A stretch of DNA of 64,000 nt from DASQYE01 sp036389315 (lineage in GTDB: Bacteria > Acidobacteriota > Blastocatellia > Pyrinomonadales > Pyrinomonadaceae), in contig DASVQF010000001.1 of the NCBI GenBank assembly GCA_036389315.1, positions 1 to 64,000 of the forward strand, in the 5' to 3' direction. The position numbers and the translations under genes were made by a program. Shown piece by piece: positions 59,927 to 64,000 of the stretch; position 1 is the first letter of the stretch; every line of letters starts with the position of its first letter. The notes under the pieces were generated by a model that was not told the origin of the DNA, ran no database searches, and was given only the letters and a program-made list of their open reading frames with translations.

Positions 59927-61990
59927 ATGACAAAACGCGCACTGATTACAGGCATCACGGGACAGGACGGGTCGTTTCTGACGGAACTGCTGCTGGAAAA
60001 AGGCTACGAAGTGTACGGCATCATTCGCCGTTCTTCCTCCTTCAACACAGACCGCATAGACCATCTCTATCAAGACCCGCACGAGCCGGGGACGCGCCTG
60101 CGTCTGCTCTACGGCGACCTGAACGATTCCAGCTCCCTCAACACCATCCTGCGCCAGACTGCGCCGGACGAGATTTACAACCTCGGCGCGCAGAGCCACG
60201 TCCGCGTCAGCTTCGACGTTCCCGAATACACGGGCGAGGTCACAGGCTTGGGGACTGTCAGAATCCTTGAAGCCATACGCGAGGCAGGCATCCGCCCCAA
60301 ATTTTACCAGGCATCCTCCTCAGAGCTTTTCGGCAAAGTCCTCGAAACGCCGCAACGCGAGACGACGCCCTTCTACCCGCGCTCGCCTTATGGGTGCGCC
60401 AAAGCCTACGCCTACTGGATCACGGTCAACTACCGCGAATCTTACGGCCTCTTCGCCTGCAACGGCATACTCTTCAACCACGAATGTCTGTCAGCCAATA
60501 CGCCCTTGATCGTGCGCCGCGCCGGTCTCATAGACATCTGTACGCCGGTCGATCTGGTGCCGTTGCGACGTAAGGGCTCAAGCGTGCAGAGCTTCGAGCC
60601 GAGCGACCTTGAAGTCTGGGATGGCGAGCAGTGGACGCGCGTGAATGCCGTGACGGCAACGAAGCGTCGTCCACACGACAAAGATCACGAAATGCTCTCG
60701 GTTCAAGCGCGCGCTGGCGTCGTTGACGTGACGGCACATCACGGGATGCTTGACGCGTCCCGTGAGCGCATACGCGCCGACCGCTTGCATGAAGGCAATC
60801 AGCTTGCCCTGGCTAAGAACTTTCCTGCGCCTTCCGGGTGGACTGCTATCACGGGCGAGATGGCCGAGTTTCTCGGTCACATGACCGCTGGCGGCTACGT
60901 TCCCGCCGCAGGCATTACGATGCAGTACACCAATAACAGCGACGCATTACGCGAGCGCGTTGCCGAGTTATGGTCACGTCTGTTTCTGAACACGGCGCTT
61001 TCGTGGTTCAGCAGGTCAGGCTTCGCGCCGGGCCATGCGGTGGGCCAACTCAATCTTAACAGCAGCCGGGCCTTGACTGGCTGGCTTCGCACAGAGCTTT
61101 ACACGCGTAACGGCTTGAAGAAAGTTCCGGCGTTGATCCTTAACGCTTCTCCCGAAATTCAGCGAGCTTACTTGGATGGTTATTACGCGGGAGATGGACT
61201 GAAAGCTGGCAAGGGCGAAAGTATTAAAACGAATAGCCCGGTGCTGGCTCAAGGTTTGTGCTGGCTCTATTCGGTTCAAGGTCGCGCGTGCTCGGTCTAT
61301 ACGGAGCGACGGGGCGAGCGCGTCTATTATCAATTAAACATCTCGTCGGCCGATAATGAGAGCGGCAAGGGTCAACACTTGCGCAAAGAGTCTGCCGAAA
61401 TCCGCCGCCTGGAACCCGCCGTCATCTTTGACGAGTGGGTTTTCGATATTGAAACCGAAAGCAACGTGCTCTGTGCCGGTGTCGGTCGCATCGTTGTGCA
61501 TAATTCCGAGCGCCGGGGCGAGACCTTCGTCTCGCGCAAGATCACGCGGGCGGCGACGCGCATCAAGCTGGGGTTGCAGGAGAAGCTCTACTTGGGAAAC
61601 TTGGACGCGCGGCGCGATTGGGGTTACGCGCGCGATTACGTCGAGGCGATGTGGCTGATGATGCAGGCCGAGGAGCCGGACGATTTCGTGATCGCCACGG
61701 GCGAGACCCACTCGATACGCGAATTTCTGGACGAGGCTTTCGGCTACCTGGACTTGGACTGGAACAAGTATGTCGAGATCGACCCGCGCTACTTTCGCCC
61801 GACCGAAGTCGATCTGCTGCTGGGAGACGCATCGAAGGCCCGGCGCGTGCTCGGCTGGGAGCCCCGCGTGAGCTTTAAGGAGTTGGTGCGCCTGATGGTT
61901 GACAGCGACCTTGAGCTGGCAAGGCAGGAGCACGACGCGCGCGCTCCACAAGGCGCTTCACCGAACAAGGTTCGCTGGGGCACTGTGTAA
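59927..61990 (+). CDS. gmd: GDP-mannose 4,6-dehydratase interrupted by an in-frame intein
   Basis: A 687-residue precursor that should splice to a 347-residue dehydratase, the normal length of the family. The N-extein (residues 1-186) holds the dinucleotide loop ALITGITGQDGSFL (5-18), the RRSSSFNTDRIDHLYQD loop, SSSEL around residue 130-134 and the catalytic Tyr155 and Lys159 in SPYGCAKA. It ends ILFNHE. The C-extein resumes SERRGETFVSRKITRA and runs to LLGDASKARRVLGWEP near the end. The enzyme converts GDP-mannose to GDP-4-keto-6-deoxymannose for GDP-fucose. The ATG at 59927 is preferred over longer in-frame options because it begins the fold (MTKRALITG) and has AGGAA upstream. Confidence 0.94.
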   Translation: MTKRALITGITGQDGSFLTELLLEKGYEVYGIIRRSSSFNTDRIDHLYQDPHEPGTRLRLLYGDLNDSSSLNTILRQTAPDEIYNLGAQSHVRVSFDVPEYTGEVTGLGTVRILEAIREAGIRPKFYQASSSELFGKVLETPQRETTPFYPRSPYGCAKAYAYWITVNYRESYGLFACNGILFNHECLSANTPLIVRRAGLIDICTPVDLVPLRRKGSSVQSFEPSDLEVWDGEQWTRVNAVTATKRRPHDKDHEMLSVQARAGVVDVTAHHGMLDASRERIRADRLHEGNQLALAKNFPAPSGWTAITGEMAEFLGHMTAGGYVPAAGITMQYTNNSDALRERVAELWSRLFLNTALSWFSRSGFAPGHAVGQLNLNSSRALTGWLRTELYTRNGLKKVPALILNASPEIQRAYLDGYYAGDGLKAGKGESIKTNSPVLAQGLCWLYSVQGRACSVYTERRGERVYYQLNISSADNESGKGQHLRKESAEIRRLEPAVIFDEWVFDIETESNVLCAGVGRIVVHNSERRGETFVSRKITRAATRIKLGLQEKLYLGNLDARRDWGYARDYVEAMWLMMQAEEPDDFVIATGETHSIREFLDEAFGYLDLDWNKYVEIDPRYFRPTEVDLLLGDASKARRVLGWEPRVSFKELVRLMVDSDLELARQEHDARAPQGASPNKVRWGTV
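60485..61504 (+). mobile_element. Intein (340 residues) in the dehydratase, with degenerate LAGLIDADG endonuclease
   Basis: Precursor residues 187-526. Block A is CLSANTPLIV with Cys1. Block B is DVTAHHGML with Thr83 and His86. Block F is WVFDIETESNVLCAG and block G GRIVVHN, ending His339-Asn340 before Ser+1 of the C-extein. Between them, MAEFLGHMTAGGYVPAA (around 126-142) and AYLDGYYAGDGLK (228-240) are placed like the two LAGLIDADG motifs; the first has Gly where the acidic catalytic residue should be, the second keeps Asp. Splicing out restores NHES-ERRG, the conserved dehydratase motif. GC is lower than in the exteins (about 45-52 percent in two 60-base lines counted by hand, against about 65 percent in an adjacent C-extein line), suggesting a later arrival. 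Confidence 0.94.
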
Positions 61991-62008
61991 GCAAGTCCCT
62001 CCTGGCTC

Positions 62009-63043
<1,035 letters not shown>

Positions 63044-63077
63044 CAAGCTCTCAAAGACTGACCGTAGAAGACTATAT

Positions 63078-64000
63078 TTAATCGCCGAAAGCTGAGCTGC
63101 TCATGGGCGCTTGTCGAACCGCTTCGGCGACACGCACGAGCTGCTCGTCCTTTAGCTCAGGGTACATCGGAAGCGACAGCACGCGCCCGGCCTGGCGCTC
63201 GGCCTCGGGGAAATCCCCACTCTGATATTGAAGCGAGGCGTAAGCCGGTTGCAGATGTACGGGGACTGGATAGTGTATCCCGGTTTGAATGCCTGCTTCA
63301 TGCAAGGCTTCTTGCAGCGCCCCGCGCTCCCCGGCCTGCACGACGTAGAGATGATAGACGTGGTGCGCGTACTCCATCTCGCGCGGCAGGATGAGCCCGG
63401 AGTCAGAGAGCAGCTCGCGGTAGCGCGCGGCGTGCGCGCGCCTTAGCTGGTTCCAGCCGTCCAGGTGTTTGAGCTTCACGTTCAGGACAGCGCCCTGAAT
63501 GGCCTCCATGCGAAAGTTGTAGCCGATCATATCGTGATGATACTTGCGCTCGGAGCCGTGGTTGCGCAGCATACGCACGCGACGCGCGATCTCCTCGTCG
63601 TTGGTTGTGACCGCGCCGCCTTCGCCATAAGCGCCCAGGTTCTTGCCCGGATAAAAGCTGAAGCAGCCGGCCCGCGCCAGGGCCCCCACCCTTCGGCCAC
63701 GGTAGAGGCTGCCGTGCGCCTGCGCCGCATCCTCTATGACGATCAGGCCGTGGCGCGCCGCTATCTCGGAGACGGCGTCGAGGTCTGCCGGCTGGCCGTA
63801 GAGATGCACGGGGATGATGGCGCGCGTCCGGTTGGTGATCGCAGCCTCTATCTTCCCCGCGTCAATCGTGTAAGACGTGGCCTCCGCATCTACGAAGACA
63901 GGCGTGGCCCCTGCTGTCGAGACGGCCCCGGCGGTCGCAAAGAAGGTGTTCGCGGGCACGATCACCTCGTCGCCTGGGCCCACGCCGCAAGCCGTCAGGG
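63078..64000 (-). CDS. DegT/DnrJ/EryC1/StrS aminotransferase (N-terminus cut by window edge)
   Basis: Reading continues upstream past the apparent start at 63983, which is an internal GTG; bases 63984-64000 continue in frame as Leu-Thr-Ala-Cys-Gly before VGPGDEVIVPANTFFATAGA, so the gene is truncated by the window. The PLP features are IVIEDAAQAHGS and FSFYPGKNLGAYGEGGAV with the internal-aldimine Lys. IHYPVPVHLQPAY near the C-terminus is the sugar-aminotransferase signature. It should transfer an amino group to a keto-sugar nucleotide, paired with the Gfo/Idh/MocA enzyme 34 bases downstream. Confidence 0.9.
   Translation of the reverse strand, partial: LTACGVGPGDEVIVPANTFFATAGAVSTAGATPVFVDAEATSYTIDAGKIEAAITNRTRAIIPVHLYGQPADLDAVSEIAARHGLIVIEDAAQAHGSLYRGRRVGALARAGCFSFYPGKNLGAYGEGGAVTTNDEEIARRVRMLRNHGSERKYHHDMIGYNFRMEAIQGAVLNVKLKHLDGWNQLRRAHAARYRELLSDSGLILPREMEYAHHVYHLYVVQAGERGALQEALHEAGIQTGIHYPVPVHLQPAYASLQYQSGDFPEAERQAGRVLSLPMYPELKDEQLVRVAEAVRQAPMSSSAFGD

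Noticed and set aside
60485..61504. Insertion sequence or assembly chimera inside the dehydratase gene
   Set aside because: The frame is kept on both sides, there are no transposase motifs or inverted ends, and intein blocks are all in order.

Overview
GC-rich bacterial chromosome segment devoted almost entirely to building, modifying and exporting one or more complex surface or extracellular polysaccharides. The long runs of head-to-tail genes, the right-handed beta-helix secreted protein, the sigma-like regulator next to a zinc-finger anti-sigma-like protein, and the overall style of the proteins suggest an uncultivated or poorly studied Acidobacteriota (Blastocatellia-like) genome. That taxonomic guess is inference; there is no rRNA or marker gene in the window.

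Layout. (1) 1-19701, minus strand: a near-continuous operon read right to left: O-antigen polymerase/ligase, two GT2 enzymes, a flippase, two methyltransferases, three GT4-like enzymes, a deacetylase-like protein, two asparagine-synthase-like amidotransferases, a heparinase II/III-like lyase, a DUF218 protein and a secreted beta-helix protein cut by the window edge. (2) 19702-22170: a regulatory island with a sigma-70-like protein on the minus strand, a 704-base intergenic region holding two strong inverted repeats, and a small zf-HC2-like protein on the plus strand. (3) 22220-26021, minus: a cassette not obviously about polysaccharide (DsbA-like oxidoreductase, fatty acyl-CoA ligase, PKD/OmpA-like exported protein, thioesterase). 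(4) 26018-40743, minus: a second polysaccharide operon with a Wzm/Wzt ABC exporter, RmlA- and RmlC-like enzymes, an SDR epimerase/decarboxylase, a fused WecA-CapD-type initiating transferase, a TPR protein, a second Wzy/WaaL-like protein and more transferases. (5) 41176-50111, plus: GT4 enzymes, a methyltransferase, a third asparagine-synthase-like protein, an SGNH esterase and a membrane GT39-like protein. (6) 50034-59791, minus: two more GT39-like membrane proteins, GT4/GT2 enzymes, a GT11 fucosyltransferase-like protein, an FkbM methyltransferase and GDP-fucose synthase. (7) 59927-64000: GDP-mannose 4,6-dehydratase on plus, then a Gfo/Idh/MocA dehydrogenase and a DegT-type aminotransferase (cut by the edge) on minus.

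The most striking feature is an in-frame 340-residue intein (60485-61504) splitting GDP-mannose 4,6-dehydratase inside its conserved NHES motif. All protein-splicing signatures are present (Cys1, Thr/His of block B, His-Asn at the C-end, Ser+1), whereas its embedded LAGLIDADG-type endonuclease appears to have lost an acidic residue. The host enzyme starts GDP-fucose synthesis and sits beside GDP-fucose synthase and a fucosyltransferase-like gene, so splicing should be a precondition for fucose supply to this polysaccharide.

How the genes work together (inference): a WecA-type transferase loads the first sugar on undecaprenyl phosphate, about fifteen GT4/GT2 enzymes and the GT11 enzyme extend the chain with sugars that include deoxy and amino or uronic sugars, three amidotransferases and five methyltransferases decorate it, and it leaves by a Wzx/Wzy-type and/or an ABC-type route, with a lyase, an esterase and a beta-helix protein acting on the exported product. 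No tRNA, rRNA, CRISPR array or insertion sequence was seen.
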